64,000 nucleotides of DNA from Bolinopsis microptera (taxonomy: Eukaryota > Ctenophora > Tentaculata > Lobata > Bolinopsidae), in NCBI RefSeq assembly GCF_026151205.1, contig NC_087077.1:18824975-18888974 (forward strand). Direction: 5' to 3'. A program made the translations under genes and the position numbers. The first letter of the stretch is position 1, and each line of letters begins with the position of its first letter. The notes beneath the pieces were generated by a model. The model worked only from the letters and a program-made list of their open reading frames with translations. It ran no database searches and had not been told where the DNA came from. Positions 22,135 to 34,258 of the stretch are shown here, in pieces.

Positions 22135-24490
22135 GTCAGTTTTAGATTGAAGACTGCAGCACTTTTCGTTTTAAATTGGTAACAATTAAACTTGAGATGG
22201 TCGAGGAGCTCTGCTCATATTAGAAATAGACTGAAATAGATCTCTAGTAGCAGAGAGTAGCTGAGTGTGCACTTCAATGTCCACAATTTTTAACCACACC
22301 GGGTCTTTCATTAGATCATTCCAAACCAAAATCATCTAGGTACCCATTTTGTATCGCTAGTCCCAGTCCTACAGGGCGAAATTTCTAAATTGCCCTCAGG
22401 CGCAAATTTGGGATTTAGAAAAGACAATTTTTTTGAGAAAAGACAATTTTATTATTTATCACCAATTCAATACATAATCAATAAATATATATCCGAATAA
22501 ATTTGATTCAAAATTAAATGATACAAGTATGCTAGCAGCTAGCGCGCTTGTATTTGGTAAATATTCACGCTGCTAAAAATGGGTTTTACCACACCGCCAC
22601 TCTCATTAGCACAGTTGGTGAACGGACTCAGGCGCTGTTAAGCTTTTATGAGCCCTGGTTGACTGCTGAGAGTGGCGACGGGTCAGAAATTAATTTTATT
22701 TTAGTTTAACCTTTATGTATCTCGGCTTCTAAACGACTTAGAGACTTGAATATTGGCTTAAAATAACCGCAATAGCCTCATTTATATACAAGTTATGAAG
22801 CAATATATAAGGTCTGAAGTGCCTAGTTTTAAAGATATTCACGAAAAACTGTCTTTTAGCTCTTCGCAGCCTGAATAACCGGATTATTTTTATATCTCTA
22901 GCTAGAAAGGTCGTAAAAACTTCTCCAATATTGATAAATATTCGCGATGAGCACATTTATGTAAGACTTGTGAATCATTATATGCTCTAAAATGCTTATT
23001 TGTAGAGATATTGGCAAAAATCGGTAATTTTGGGTACACCAATACAAATTTGGTAATTCGTTTTGTCTTTTTGTTGCAAATTTTCAGGTTGCAATTTTCA
23101 AGATGCGGTTTGTGGCTATCGATAGGGCTTTAAATATACTATTGTATGGTTTTGATACAATCCTTCAGCACCTGACATAGGCAATAGGGGTCACAAACCG
23201 TCACAAAACCTGAAATGTCAGGAACTGGCCAGTGGCCGAGATAAATATTTGATAATTACTTGGACTCTTGACTCACATACATTTTTTCAACGGTTAGTTA
23301 GACATCTGAAACCAGTATTGAACGTGGAGTAAAACTTCTCATCCATTAGTAGCACAGGTGATGTGCCCCAGATTCCCAGAACCTCACGCCTAAGTGACAG
23401 TGGGCCCTATCGATCATGAGCCACAAATCACAATGACTTTGGGCCTCAGAGACAAGGGCATTTGTACTCTTGGCTTAAATTGGCTCTTCGTTAGTATCAT
23501 CAATCAGGTTTCTAACTTCTATATCATCTGCCTGTCCAGTTGCAGTGTCCATCCGTCTCTTTGAGATTCATTACTACTTAAGTTCAGTCATTTAGTATCT
23601 GTTCAACTGTAGGTGTAATGAGGGACTTCAGTCCAGCAATATCTCTAGATTTAGCAATAACTGGGTTCGCTACTTTTAAGGTAATTGCGTTCAGCAAGCA
23701 AGTTTGTAAGTTTTCAGTCCTACTGCCCCAAAGTATTGGCCCCCAGAGCACTGCGGTAATGCTGGAGCACTGGTAGTGCACATGGAATGCTGATTTTTTG
23801 CTTAACATAGCTCATTTTAAAGTTCCTTTTGCAGCAGTCTTCCCTATCATAATTCATACTGGCATAAAAACAGATTCACCTCATTTATCTCTAAATATAA
23901 TCTTGAACCTGGGCGCTACAGGTTATCGAATGTCCACCAACCTCGTGCCCCAATTATTGTCAGCCCCAGGACCTCTGGCACCTGCAACTTTGAGTCCCAG
24001 AACTCTAGTAGGAGTAGAATTTGAATTAAAATATCGTCAAACTGTTATTGTTCTAGAATGTGTACTCAACCGTAATCAATATTAGGAAAGCCCTAGCAGA
24101 TTACTATATATACGTAATATGCTAAGTCAAACATTTTACAAGTTTTCGAATCAAGTAAACTATCCAAGCTGTATCAGTTGCAGGCGGTACACGTTATAAT
24201 AACCAGACCTCGATTTGCCGCTCATAAATATCGCATGTTCGTGAGTTTAGGTGTACAGTGTACACTGCACTGTGCAATGTATAGTGTAAATTGTATACTG
24301 GTAGTTGGATAATATCCGGTTGAAAGATACAAGGACAAATGGAACAGGAAGTTAGGTATGTAAAATTTTGGCGGGAACATTTGAGCATGAGGCATCTGGT
24401 TCGCAGTTGGGAAGAAGCTGCTGAATTTAGACTCTTGACCTGCTATTTTATTTGATTCTTCAGGGAAATTATTCCGACTGAAAGTTTGCC
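22135..24490. other. Intergenic, repeats and unrecognised open frames
   Basis: Contains an imperfect inverted pair at about 22592-22681 (ccgccactctcattagc ... ctgagagtggcgacgg). Two abutting open frames at 23584-23808 (minus) and 23798-24085 (plus) resemble no family I know; the minus one could be a retroelement scrap. A palindrome gtgtacagtgtacac lies near 24250. No gene is called. Confidence 0.45.
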
Positions 24491-24499
24491 TGCATCACT

Positions 24500-25104
24500 T
24501 TGAGTAGGTTCTGTACTGTATCTCTAAATTTAAAGAGGTTGAATGTTGAGAGTTGCCATGTCGGTCGTTTTTTCCGAAGGCTCGTTGGCAGCAGAAGTAC
24601 CCTCAGTGCGCCTGTAAGATCCCCGATCTGGACGGCTCTCACCACCTGGATATTTGCCGTCCTTCTTCCGAGTATCTTTATCTTTGGAGGGTTTTACACG
24701 CTTAGTTCCCACCAGATGAACAAGAGTGCATTGTTCTTTAAAACACTGCTTGTGTCGAACCAAGTTTTTGCTCTGGGTGGTAGAGCTGACACCCTGATCC
24801 TAAAGTACAGCCCCCATTAGAATCAGTGCTGAAACGTGTAAACTTTTTACAGCGGCTTAGGATGAAGCTTGCTGCATGTAGTTTTACCCTGGTGGAGAGT
24901 CCGTCCACTTATTCCGTGAGGGCATATCCCCATTGTGTAGTCAACACATCCGTTGCTTGTTGCTGCATGATGCATCCAGTTTCTTAGATAGTTCATCTGC
25001 GTCGATATCCATCTGTTTATTTTCATTAGGATCGGAGTTGCCGTCTGTGTCCACCAGCTGTTGAGATCCTCTCTGTCTTTCGATGATTTAAAAAAAGCAG
25101 ACAT
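24500..25104 (-). pseudogene. LINE ORF1 relic with CCCH zinc knuckles
   Basis: On the minus strand a frame starting near 25104 reads CPHGISGRTL...CSKLHPKPL. After frameshifts, GGCTLGSGCQLYHPE and HKQCFKEQCTLVHLVGTKR follow. This series of C-x-C-x-H modules (HG..G..C...HPK; GC..G..C...HP; C....C.F.H..GT+R) is typical of ORF1 proteins of a group of invertebrate LINEs. At least one frameshift lies between the halves. It is a decayed fragment. Confidence 0.6.
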
Positions 25105-25324
25105 GAATTAAAACCGATAATTCACGTTTCAGTATATATACCAGAAGTGTGGTTGTATATAAACAGCTGATAAACTCTCGTACTTGTGATTGCATGTCTC
25201 GTATCACTCCATTGCATGCTCGGCTCACAATTTAGCAACAAATAACTGATAAGCGAGCACTTAAGAATACAACCAAACAAATGTGTAATGAATTTGGTTT
25301 TCCTTTCATTCATTCTAAGTTCCA

Positions 25325-25545
25325 CTGTAGTGGTAACTCTTGCATCAGCTTCTCTACCTCTTTTACAGAATTCGCTATTAGAGCAATCTCATCCGCAAAA
25401 ACTGTGTCCGATATATTCTCTGCCTTAACTCTCCCACTCCTATAAGGCTTTATGGTAAATCCTATTTCAGGGTGCTTGCTTAAGGCTTGTCTCCTGCAAT
25501 AGTCGAGGGCTATTACAATGAACAGCTATGGTGCTAAGATCTGCA
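25325..25545 (-). pseudogene. Reverse-transcriptase palm fragment
   Basis: Minus-strand reading gives LFIVIALDYCRRQAL, GFTIKPYRSGRVKAENISDT and VFADEIALIANSVKEVEKL. This is the RT palm with the catalytic F/YADD motif altered to FADE, preceded by the usual region around LDY..R.AL. It lies upstream (in the LINE sense) of the ORF1 relic at 24500-25104, the reverse of a normal ORF order. They are therefore separate insertions or a rearrangement. Confidence 0.65.
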
Positions 25546-26868
25546 AGATCTCAAAGTGGTCGTTACTTGACTTAGTTGTAAAGTGTAAACAATCGATTTG
25601 TAGTTGAACTTCTACTAAAACGTTCATCAACGCGGGGTGCTAGCGCCAACTCGGGGCCTAAGCCCCTCTAAGTCCGGAAGCCCCTCAAAAGTTCGGTCAG
25701 AGGCCCTAGTTTGCTATGTACTAAATCAAATTTCACAAAATAACCAGGGTGAGTTAACATCTGTTTCAACTAGCAAATTTTCGGCAGTTTTCGTGCTAAA
25801 AAGACACAATTTTCAACAACCAAAAATCAAATTGATATTTCGCGCGTCCGCGCGCGCACACTGCACCACCACGTAATCAATTATAAAATTTTATCATGTA
25901 ATTATTTGAGAACTTAGGCCTTTGTTTGGCTGGTGTGAAAAGGTGTACCCCGCCCCACGGACGTCCGGATTTTCAGAAACCACCCCTCCCCCCTCGGCAT
26001 CCCCCTGTCCGGAATTCCAAATCCAACCCCTCTATATCATGTATGCAAGACGTACTAAGTAGATGGCTGATGGCCCCATAGATATATAATTGTGATCATA
26101 AATTAACAGAGTTTAATATTTCAGGACCCGATCGACGATATATAAAGTGAAGAGTTACAAGTTCTACAAGACTTATCTGTTCACCGGTTTATCAACTCAT
26201 GATTTGGAAAAACTTAATTCATGAACTCGAGACTCTAAGTTACTGAGTTATATTATTATTTCGTGTATTGCCGGGAAGGCTGTTAATTTAGGATAGAGTT
26301 TTTGTGGCACTTATCTCAGTTTGTTCTTTTGTAGTTGTTCTCACACAGCTGAGTAAAAGTTTTAAAACTTGAGAGCAGTGTTTATAATTCAATTTATTAT
26401 TAATTAGAATTAATTGGAGCATGGAACAACTACACCCTTTGAAGCCTGGAAAATACGGTAGATCTAGTTAAGACTCAACAGTCAATACATGCTATGTGGG
26501 GGAGAAGATGGACGAACTTTTTCAAAAATTAAAAAAGAGATGACTGCCGGTATTGAACCGTGCACCTTACCCATCGGGTATTCTTAAATTAGTCACTTGT
26601 GCTTATCTAGCTTTTGAGTTTCAAGATCTTGTTTGGTATTTATAATAATAATATGTCATGACTAAAAGTGCGAGATCTCTTTTAAAGATTCCATCTGTGT
26701 TTGATGTTTACAACTGTCCAATGTTTTTAAGGTATTAAAAACGAAGCCGCGAATTAGTATCAACATTGCCAAGTTTAAATTTGCAAAGCTAGTCTTAACT
26801 GTCGTTGTTAGTTAAATTTTAAGATATTTGGTTAGTTAAATTTTGATGTTATACTTACTCCTTACTGT

Positions 26869-26936
26869 CACCAAGATGCAGTTAGACCTAACCAGAAAGG
26901 CCTAAAGTAGGAGTTAGGCTTAACTGCATCTTGGTG
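26869..26936. repeat. Short hairpin, 24-bp arms
   Basis: caccaagatgcagtta at 26869 and taactgcatcttggtg ending at 26936 are perfect reverse complements. Pairing continues with a few mismatches (g/aacctaac) to 24 bp, with a 20-bp loop. It is probably a tiny MITE or a transposon terminus pair. Confidence 0.7.
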
Positions 26937-27699
26937 TAACATTTGTTATCTGTCATCTGTAAAGTTGTAATACTAATATTGTACTATCTTGATGTTTCCT
27001 CCTAATTGTGGCTTACATACGGAATGGCATACGTTTCTGACCACGAATCACACTTGACAATACTTCTTTAGTGCCAATAATTGTACGTGTTTGAAGTCTT
27101 GATTTCATTTCATTAGGACCTCTAGTGTTGATCGGATGACTGAATTTTATGTTTTATTTCTCCTTGATACTATATTTCAAAATCATGTAAGGTACATAAA
27201 CTGGGACACTCACATATCCCACATAAATGAGGATCGCCAAGGAATGAAAAACTAAATCTAATATAGACTATATCATAGAATTATAATAATGCTACATGCG
27301 ACACGCTCTCAAATTGCTAATGAGCGGACTAATCATTATTATATTTGGGCACGCGCTTAGTAACCATAGAAACGCGCTCGATCCAATTTATTTTAATTCC
27401 AGTATATTGCGACGAGTGTTTACATCACTAAATTAGCTGTAACTTTGTGTGATTATCTGCGATCTTGCTAATTTTAAGGCGCTGTGGCTAAAATCATCCA
27501 CCGAACCAACAGGCTAAATTTCAGAAAGATCGCACCCAGCGCCCATTTCGACCTCACGAGTAATCAGCTCGCGGTGGGTTATTGATTTATACATAATATT
27601 GAATGAACTATATCTTTAACCTAATTTTCAAGACAGTTTCTCAGCTACATTATTGAAAAAGGTACTTGACAGATGTTACTCGTCTAAATTTCTTCGAAG

Positions 27700-28380
27700 T
27701 AGCGCGCGCCGCTTTCTTCTCGATGGCAAGTGCTACGAAGTAGCGCGCGCCGGGCCAGACCATTAACAATGGTCAAAGAAGGTACTCGCTACCCTCATTA
27801 TTGGCATTGCAGTGTTGGCCTTGCTCTATTCAGATCACTCTTGCTTGCAGTAGCGCGCGACCGCCGAAGGCAAGCTAACTATATTACTTGTGAAACAAGC
27901 GCGTCATGAAGTACGCATATATTCATGGCTAGGTGACTGGTGAATTGTTGGCCTTAATTGACGATGTCAATTCATCGCAGCTCGGCGCGGCACAGTAGCG
28001 CATCTCACCGATCTAGCGAGAGAAGCCTAATTGAGTGCGCGGCGCGGCACAGTAACCAGTAACACATTGCGCTACAAGTGTTGGCCTATACTATACAAAC
28101 GACCACAATTTTCTCCAAAAATATAAAGCTACTGAAATTTTAACTCTAGAAACTTGTAAATGTGACATGTAATATATATAGAGAAAAACAAACAAAGCGC
28201 GAGCGCCGCGCACATGAGGGTCTATTTATTGCTTTAATCAGAGCCCTCTTGCTTTCACGTAGCCATGAATATACGCGTACTGCGTGATGCGCTTGTTTCA
28301 CGACTAATATAGGCTCTGGTTAGAGCAATTCTCGCTCGCAGTAGTGCGCGACTGTCGAATCAAAGGCGTCTACACAGTAT
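27700..28380. repeat. GC-rich foldback with repeated tagcgcgcg motif
   Basis: Inverted arms of about 50 bp, at 27892-27945 (gtgaaacaagcgcgtcatga...attcatggctaggtg) and 28252-28303 (cacgtagccatgaatata...gcgcttgtttcacg), enclose about 300 bp. Motif gtagcgcgcg or close variants occurs at about 27700, 27738, 27851 and 28342, and ggcgcggcacagta at about 27984 and 28041. Composition is strikingly CpG-rich against the AT-rich surroundings. Confidence 0.6.
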
Positions 28381-29632
28381 GTGTCGACTGATCATTGCTA
28401 TGTAAAGTTTATTTACATTTGGCGCATGCCACCGGCTCCATGTTGCTACTTGAGTCGTAGCAATTTTTCGACAGAAATTTGTCAGGAGATTGATTGTCAT
28501 TTTGGTTACGAATATTTTGGAGATATATGAGAATGCCAGTTCTGTCCCTTACTTCCCTTACCTCCCGCGACCCGCATGTGTATCAATACTCATCATTGCT
28601 TGTCTGAACTTGGCTTTGCAGTGCTCTACGTATCTCGTTGCTACTTTCACACTTTGCAAATTCTTGCCTTGCACTGTGCATCGGTTTTAATACTTTCAAC
28701 ACTACTATATAACAAATAATTTGAGAACTGAAGAAGACGTAGTTACGTGGAATGATTATTTCAATTCAATAAAGTTTCTAGCCTAAAGTCTGCTGCTTCA
28801 ATTTGTTCGCAAGTGATTTCTCTCCGTGGAGACAGAGGTGCGAGAAAAAACATTGTTGATATAAACAGTCTAGATCTTAACTTGGAGCCACAAGGCTAAG
28901 GGTAAAAATTTTTTGATTGTTAAGGGAATTTTTTGAATTCTTAAAGGGTTGATTTTATATAGGGTCATTGCTATATTATGTGTATATTGTTTGAATAATT
29001 TATAAAATTATTTGTTCGCAAGTTAAGAGTCTAAAGAGAAATTTTCATATTATATAATACTAGAAAGCCCGTGGTTACAGGGAGGAAGCTAGTAGGTTTC
29101 TATTTTTTTGGTAGTCAGTTTTTATAGCATCAACAAATATCCATCACAACCAAAGATACAGCCAATTAAAATATAGCTCGCACTGAACACCACGTAATAA
29201 CAAAAAAACTGATCAAAATGCCCCTCTCAAATCCTTGCACGTGCAAGTGCACTTTTAACACCGTTACCATGGTTACTACGCAACTTCCTATTTTTCATTT
29301 AATTTGCACGTGGGCGGTCGTACAGACATTCTACATCAGAAATAATTCTCTGAATTATAGTAGAGATTGGTAGCAGTGGACAATTTCCGTTACCTCTGTA
29401 TTGTGCTCTGCCAATTGCAACACTTGAATTAATTTATTGTATATATACTGTTTGACACATTTCTCCGTTTTGATCACGGAAAAGTGTTGTACCAAGCCTA
29501 TTGAAAAATCTTGGTACTATCAGTTTTCAGTTTTTTTTCAAAAAAATCCAGAGCAAATTTCTTGGAAGATTGTCTTTTTCTTCTTATTGTAGATTATTCT
29601 AGCTGCTGAATATATTGTTACCGAATCAATCA

Positions 29633-29945
29633 TATTATTATATGTAAAATATACACATTTGGATTACCGGGAACATTCTTGAGATCCATTGCAACACATT
29701 CGTTGATCACCTTTCCTCTTAGGAGGCCCACCGCTGGTCTTGGTTTGGGTTTCTTGTACATCAGACATATTTTACAACTGCTGGGTACCTCATCAATTGC
29801 TTTCATGTATTCAGGTCTCTTAAATCCTGCAGTTTTTAGCAATGCTTTCAGTTTATCACTAGGAGGGTGTGAGAATTGTTTGTGGATTTTTTCCACTTTC
29901 CTTCTAATCTCTGTTTCGTCATTAACAAACCTTCTTCACTGATTG
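29633..29945 (-). pseudogene. LTR-retrotransposon integrase fragment
   Basis: The minus frame reads KVEKIHKQFSHPPSDKLKAL, then CKICLMYKKPKPRPAVGLLR and NECVAMDLK. This is the integrase H-x4-H / C-x2-C zinc-binding module (HKQFSH ... CKIC) and the beginning of the catalytic core with its first Asp in AMDLK. The frame opens upstream without a Met from about 29945 and ends at 29630, before the rest of the core. It is a truncated relic. Bases 29946-30740 contain no further coding sequence; a 30-35 bp stretch (ggctgaaccaacacatagca) occurs at both 30080 and 30608. Confidence 0.7.
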
Positions 29946-30761
29946 CAATCACCATATATGGGGTGTTTCGATCTGACGGCCCAATGGTTATTTTGACTAT
30001 AAATATTTGAACTAAATATGAATTAATTGTGGGTATAAAATAAAATGTTGTTTTATTAAACCATTTTGTTTTATTAATTTGGCTGAACCAACACATAGCA
30101 GGAGCCACATACACGTTAGGCCATCTTGGTAAGGACTCTAACAACATTGACTAATTAAACAAGGTCAAGGTGAAGCTATGATGTATGTGTAAAGTGGGTG
30201 ATATAAAGTAAAACAAAATTTTAAGTAAAACAAAATTTAAATTTTATTGCCATATTACAATGAATAATAATATCATAATAAAAATTGTTAAACTTAACTA
30301 TAAAATGGCTGGAAATGGCATATTATCTTATATTTATTTTAAGGATTGTAACTAAAATAAATGAAATGTTCTTGAAGCTCTTCATGTTTAAAATTAAAAC
30401 ACATCCTTCATATTTTTTTTAAAATTTGAAAATTCAATTAATTATTATATATATAAATCAAGCGTTACATTTCAGCCATGCAAAATTACAATGACATATT
30501 TTGATATACTAATTGATAAATGGAACTGCAATATAAGTTGCTTAATGTTTGGCCGGATGACAACTAACTAAAAGAGAAAAATAAACTTGATTACATAATA
30601 ATTAATTCGGCTGAACCAACACATAGCAAGAGCCACATTAACGTTGGGGCCGTCTAAAAACATATTATGGAGCCATGATTTTATAACATATGATCAAATA
30701 CAACATAGGGAATATTTTTTATTAACGACTTAAACATTTCATTTTATTCAGGTTCTGTAGG

Positions 30762-31823
30762 ATGGATGCCAAAACATTATCTAAGAAAAGACAATGTGCA
30801 GTCTGCTGGAAAGTTTTTGCTTCGAACAGTAGCCTTCAAGTACACATGCGGGTTCATACAAAAGAGAAACCCTATGTGTGCCACTTGTGTGGTAACAGTT
30901 TCACTCAAAAAAGTTCATTAAATACCCACTTGATTCTTCACTCTGGAGAAAAGAACTTTCACTGTTCTTATTGTGGTAAGCAATTTGCACTAAAGATATA
31001 CAAGACCACCCATGAGAAAAGTTGCAAAGCCAAACCAGAGGCTGCAGCAGGAGAGCCATCAAATCACGCAAGAGGCAAATACAGTGGAAACATACCTCAA
31101 GTTTTTTCAAGTCCTATGCCAAATTTGAATCAGAACAAATTTCAAAGTCCACCGATCTCCATTTCAAATTTTACCTCTGAAAATCTCAAATCACTTTCCT
31201 CTGCTGCTGATATATCAAACTCAAACTCTTACAATGTCTCTTCTCTGCCACGAGGCTACACTCAACAGGCTGGCCCTGTTCACATCAACTTGATGGATCT
31301 CAATACTGCTCACTACCAAAGTAGGCCCCATCATGTTAAGGACGAGCCCCAAGCTTCTGATCAGCACACCCTCTTGAATTTGGATGATTTTGCCCAGAGA
31401 AATAAAAATAAGAATGAGAAGCCTTTTCAGTGTAAGCTTTGTGGTCAAATGTATTCGCAAAAGAGTAGCTTTAAAACACACCTGATCCTTCACAGTGGCA
31501 TAAAGAACTTCAAATGTGATTGGTGTGACAAAAGGTTTGCCTTGAAACTGTACAAAACCTCTCATGAGAAGAGCTGCAGAAAGAAACACACTCCTGGAAT
31601 TGCGATTCCAGTTCAAATACCGTGCTCGTCTTATACCAGCATACTGACTGAATTGCAGACCATGCCAAGCAAAGTCACAGTTACAGGGAAGGAACAGGAT
31701 GATGTAGCACAGGTCAGCGCTACTGTAACAAGTGCTCCAATAGGTGATACCACTACTACAGGCCAGACTCAAGCTGTTTCCACAGCTTACATAGATGAGG
31801 TAGAACAACTCATAACTTCATAA
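30762..31823 (+). CDS. C2H2/C2HC zinc-finger protein, internally duplicated
   Basis: A 353-residue single-exon frame, probably a nuclear DNA-binding protein. N-terminal cluster: finger 1 C12-C15-H28-H32, finger 2 C40-C43-H56-H60, finger 3 C68-C71-H84-C88. After a Ser/Asn/Gln-rich linker of about 130 residues a second cluster repeats fingers 2 and 3 (CKLCGQMYSQKSSFKTHLILH-like, then CDWCDKRFALKLYKTSHEKS plus C). Both third fingers end in Cys instead of His. TKEKPY- and SGEKNF-type linkers support canonical DNA-binding fingers. An acceptor-like ttttattcag ends at 30751, ten bases before the ATG, with no stop between in frame, so an upstream exon or a trans-spliced leader is possible. The C-terminus is Thr/Val-rich and ends in an acidic segment. 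No orthologue is assigned. Confidence 0.85.
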   Translation: MDAKTLSKKRQCAVCWKVFASNSSLQVHMRVHTKEKPYVCHLCGNSFTQKSSLNTHLILHSGEKNFHCSYCGKQFALKIYKTTHEKSCKAKPEAAAGEPSNHARGKYSGNIPQVFSSPMPNLNQNKFQSPPISISNFTSENLKSLSSAADISNSNSYNVSSLPRGYTQQAGPVHINLMDLNTAHYQSRPHHVKDEPQASDQHTLLNLDDFAQRNKNKNEKPFQCKLCGQMYSQKSSFKTHLILHSGIKNFKCDWCDKRFALKLYKTSHEKSCRKKHTPGIAIPVQIPCSSYTSILTELQTMPSKVTVTGKEQDDVAQVSATVTSAPIGDTTTTGQTQAVSTAYIDEVEQLITS

Positions 31824-34258
31824 CTTGTAAGATTACACTTGATAACTATGCTGCTCCAAAATTTATCTTTTAGGCTGCTATGTTGTTCAATCTCCCATCT
31901 TGCAGAGTGATTAAGTTTTGAAAAGTGTTGAAAAGTGTTGAAAAGTTATAATTTCGTGATCTTCGTTTTAACGAACGGGTTATAATATTGCTTACGAATG
32001 TTCATTTTTTATGAAACTTGATAAAACTTATTCTTGAATGATTTATGAAAGGAACTTTGTTTTTTCAATCTGCTTCAACATCAAAGGAACGAACTTCGAC
32101 AACTGAAAAACGTTTTTATATTATGCAATGTTTTCAGTACATTATTCATTTTATGGGGAGTGTTCGAAATTGAAAATTTTATTCAAGGGCTGTTCTGTCT
32201 TTTTTATTGGGTCATCTTGAAAGAGGTCTGTTATCTTTTGGTTTATTGCATTGGCCTGTATTTATGTCTGGAGTAGGAATTTGACATTTCTCCAATCTTA
32301 ATATTTAAATGTGTTGACTGTTTGCTGAAAATTGAATAGATCTAATTTGAAATCAATAGAAATTTGATATAATATTAATTTAAATGTTCATGAACAGTGG
32401 ATACACAGTTTATATCATGCACACAAAGTGAAATCATTTACAGTGTAGAAAATCATAAATATATTAAATATTCATACATTGTATTATTAAAGCCCAGGTG
32501 TCCGAGGTGTTACCAAGGTGTTACCAAGGTGTTACCAAAGGTGTTACCAAAGGTGTTATTAACTATTGTTGAGAATCTTCATACATCATTGTGATACATT
32601 TTCTACTGTGAATCATTTAGCACTATAAAGCACTACAGTACTATATAATACTATAATATATAGTACCATAGTAGTATAGACACTAGACAGTTACAGTACT
32701 ATAACTGTCTTTCTAGTGCTATGATATAGTCCAGTAAGGGATCGTTCAGATATGTTAGCTACATTATGGCAATTTTAGACACCTCAGCTCTATTCCCTCC
32801 GTAAGCCATTTTACACACAGTTATTATTAAATACTCTAGCGTAAGATTATCCCTATCGCATCCCCCTAGGATGGCTTAAATCATACAGTAAAACCCTGAT
32901 TAACCGCTGGTTATTCCAACCCCATTGCCCATTTAATTCTCAACTTTTGGTCAAACGGGTATGTACATTGATGGGGGTTCCCCCCCCCCCCCCCCCCTTT
33001 GACGCCCTTATCAAGTTAGAAAAAAACATGTTTCCAATTTCCATGCTTAAAAAGTATGATCCCTCAATAAGACAGGTCATTTAATTTTAATTCGTTCGGG
33101 CACATTTTGGCCATTTTATCTTATGCGGATTGATAATTGTTTCAATATGAACCAATATAATATTGATAAAATGTTGACAATGTTTTAAAGTGTGTTCTGT
33201 ATGTGATAATAGCTATTTTACTTGCTGATGATTATTGATTATCTTGAGTTTATCATCATGTCACGGGTTTCATGATTTGTAGTACCATATTGTGAAGTTG
33301 TTTAATTGTTATCTTGTTACAGTATCTTGATAGATTTTAGGCCCTAAAACAAGAAATTTGAATAATTATGTATTATATTCACATGATAATCACAGCAGCG
33401 CTCTCTTAACTAATCTTGAAATGAAATAATGTAACTTAGGATCTGCAGCACGTAGACGTTGGTAATGGTGGGAAGAATGATATCCATATTCTTTAAAAAC
33501 TGCATTAATAATAAAATAAATCCGAAAATTATTATTGTAAATCATATGAACGTTGTTTGAAAATACCCATTTAGATACATACATTGCATAGATTAAACAA
33601 TCAATTATTTCTCTCCAGTCTAGTTTTAATTTTAGAGCAAAAAGGTGGATCGTCCCTAACTATTACCCACGCCTATCGTGCATATTATAAATTTAAGCTT
33701 TTAAGACTTTTAGAGTGATTTAGCGGTGGACTGGTCTGTAGTTGACTGAGCTGTATTGAAGGTGTTTTAAGAGCACTATCAGCAGTTCCCAGTATTCAAT
33801 GATGGACCTTTTCTTATATAATAATAAGTTTTCTTTATCAAATCATCATATTAATTGCTATTTTCGCAAGCGAACCATACGACCATTTATTTGACTAGCA
33901 TATTTTAAATCATTTTTTACAAGTATGAGGCAAATTCTTGTTTTGAATGATTATTAGTTTTTCATTTAAGAGCATTGAATGTTGTGATTGATTGACCTAA
34001 TATTATCTATTTTTGTGAGTTTATGATTAACCGCAAGTTCTTTCTCTAGAGCTTAATGACGGCTTTTATCACTGCTTCTAATAGATAAATCTCACAAATC
34101 GTCTCAAAAACAAAGTTATTTCTTAATAAGCCTGCTTATAAAGTATCGTATAACCCAAATTTAACTGCTTATATAATTATATATCCGGATGTTGTATAAA
34201 GTATATTCACCCCAAATAGCTACATAAGGTATTTATCTTACATTCCTGAGTTGGTAGG
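31824..34258. other. Intergenic, low-complexity repeats
   Basis: Presumed 3' UTR of the zinc-finger gene, then AT-rich DNA. It contains gttgaaaagt three times near 31918-31945 and a 12-13-bp tandem repeat (aaggtgttacc) at about 32505-32560. A tract rich in agtactat(a) palindromes follows at 32620-32720, then an 18-C homopolymer at 32980-32997. No exon is supported. Confidence 0.5.

Larger units (their letters stand above)
25546..29632. other. Gene-free, repeat-rich stretch
   Basis: No convincing exon. It holds a fragment at about 25640-25740 distantly related to the ends of the 232-1574 foldback, a 68-bp hairpin (26869-26936), and a GC-rich foldback region (27700-28380). Short open frames at 25637-25876 and 28490-28690 are not supported as genes. 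Confidence 0.5.

Noticed and set aside
23584..24085. Retroelement gene pair at 23.6-24.1 kb
   Set aside because: Neither frame shows a recognisable gag, protease, RT or integrase motif.
31221..31808. 195-codon minus-strand frame
   Set aside because: It is antisense to the zinc-finger gene, whose own frame has clear domains.
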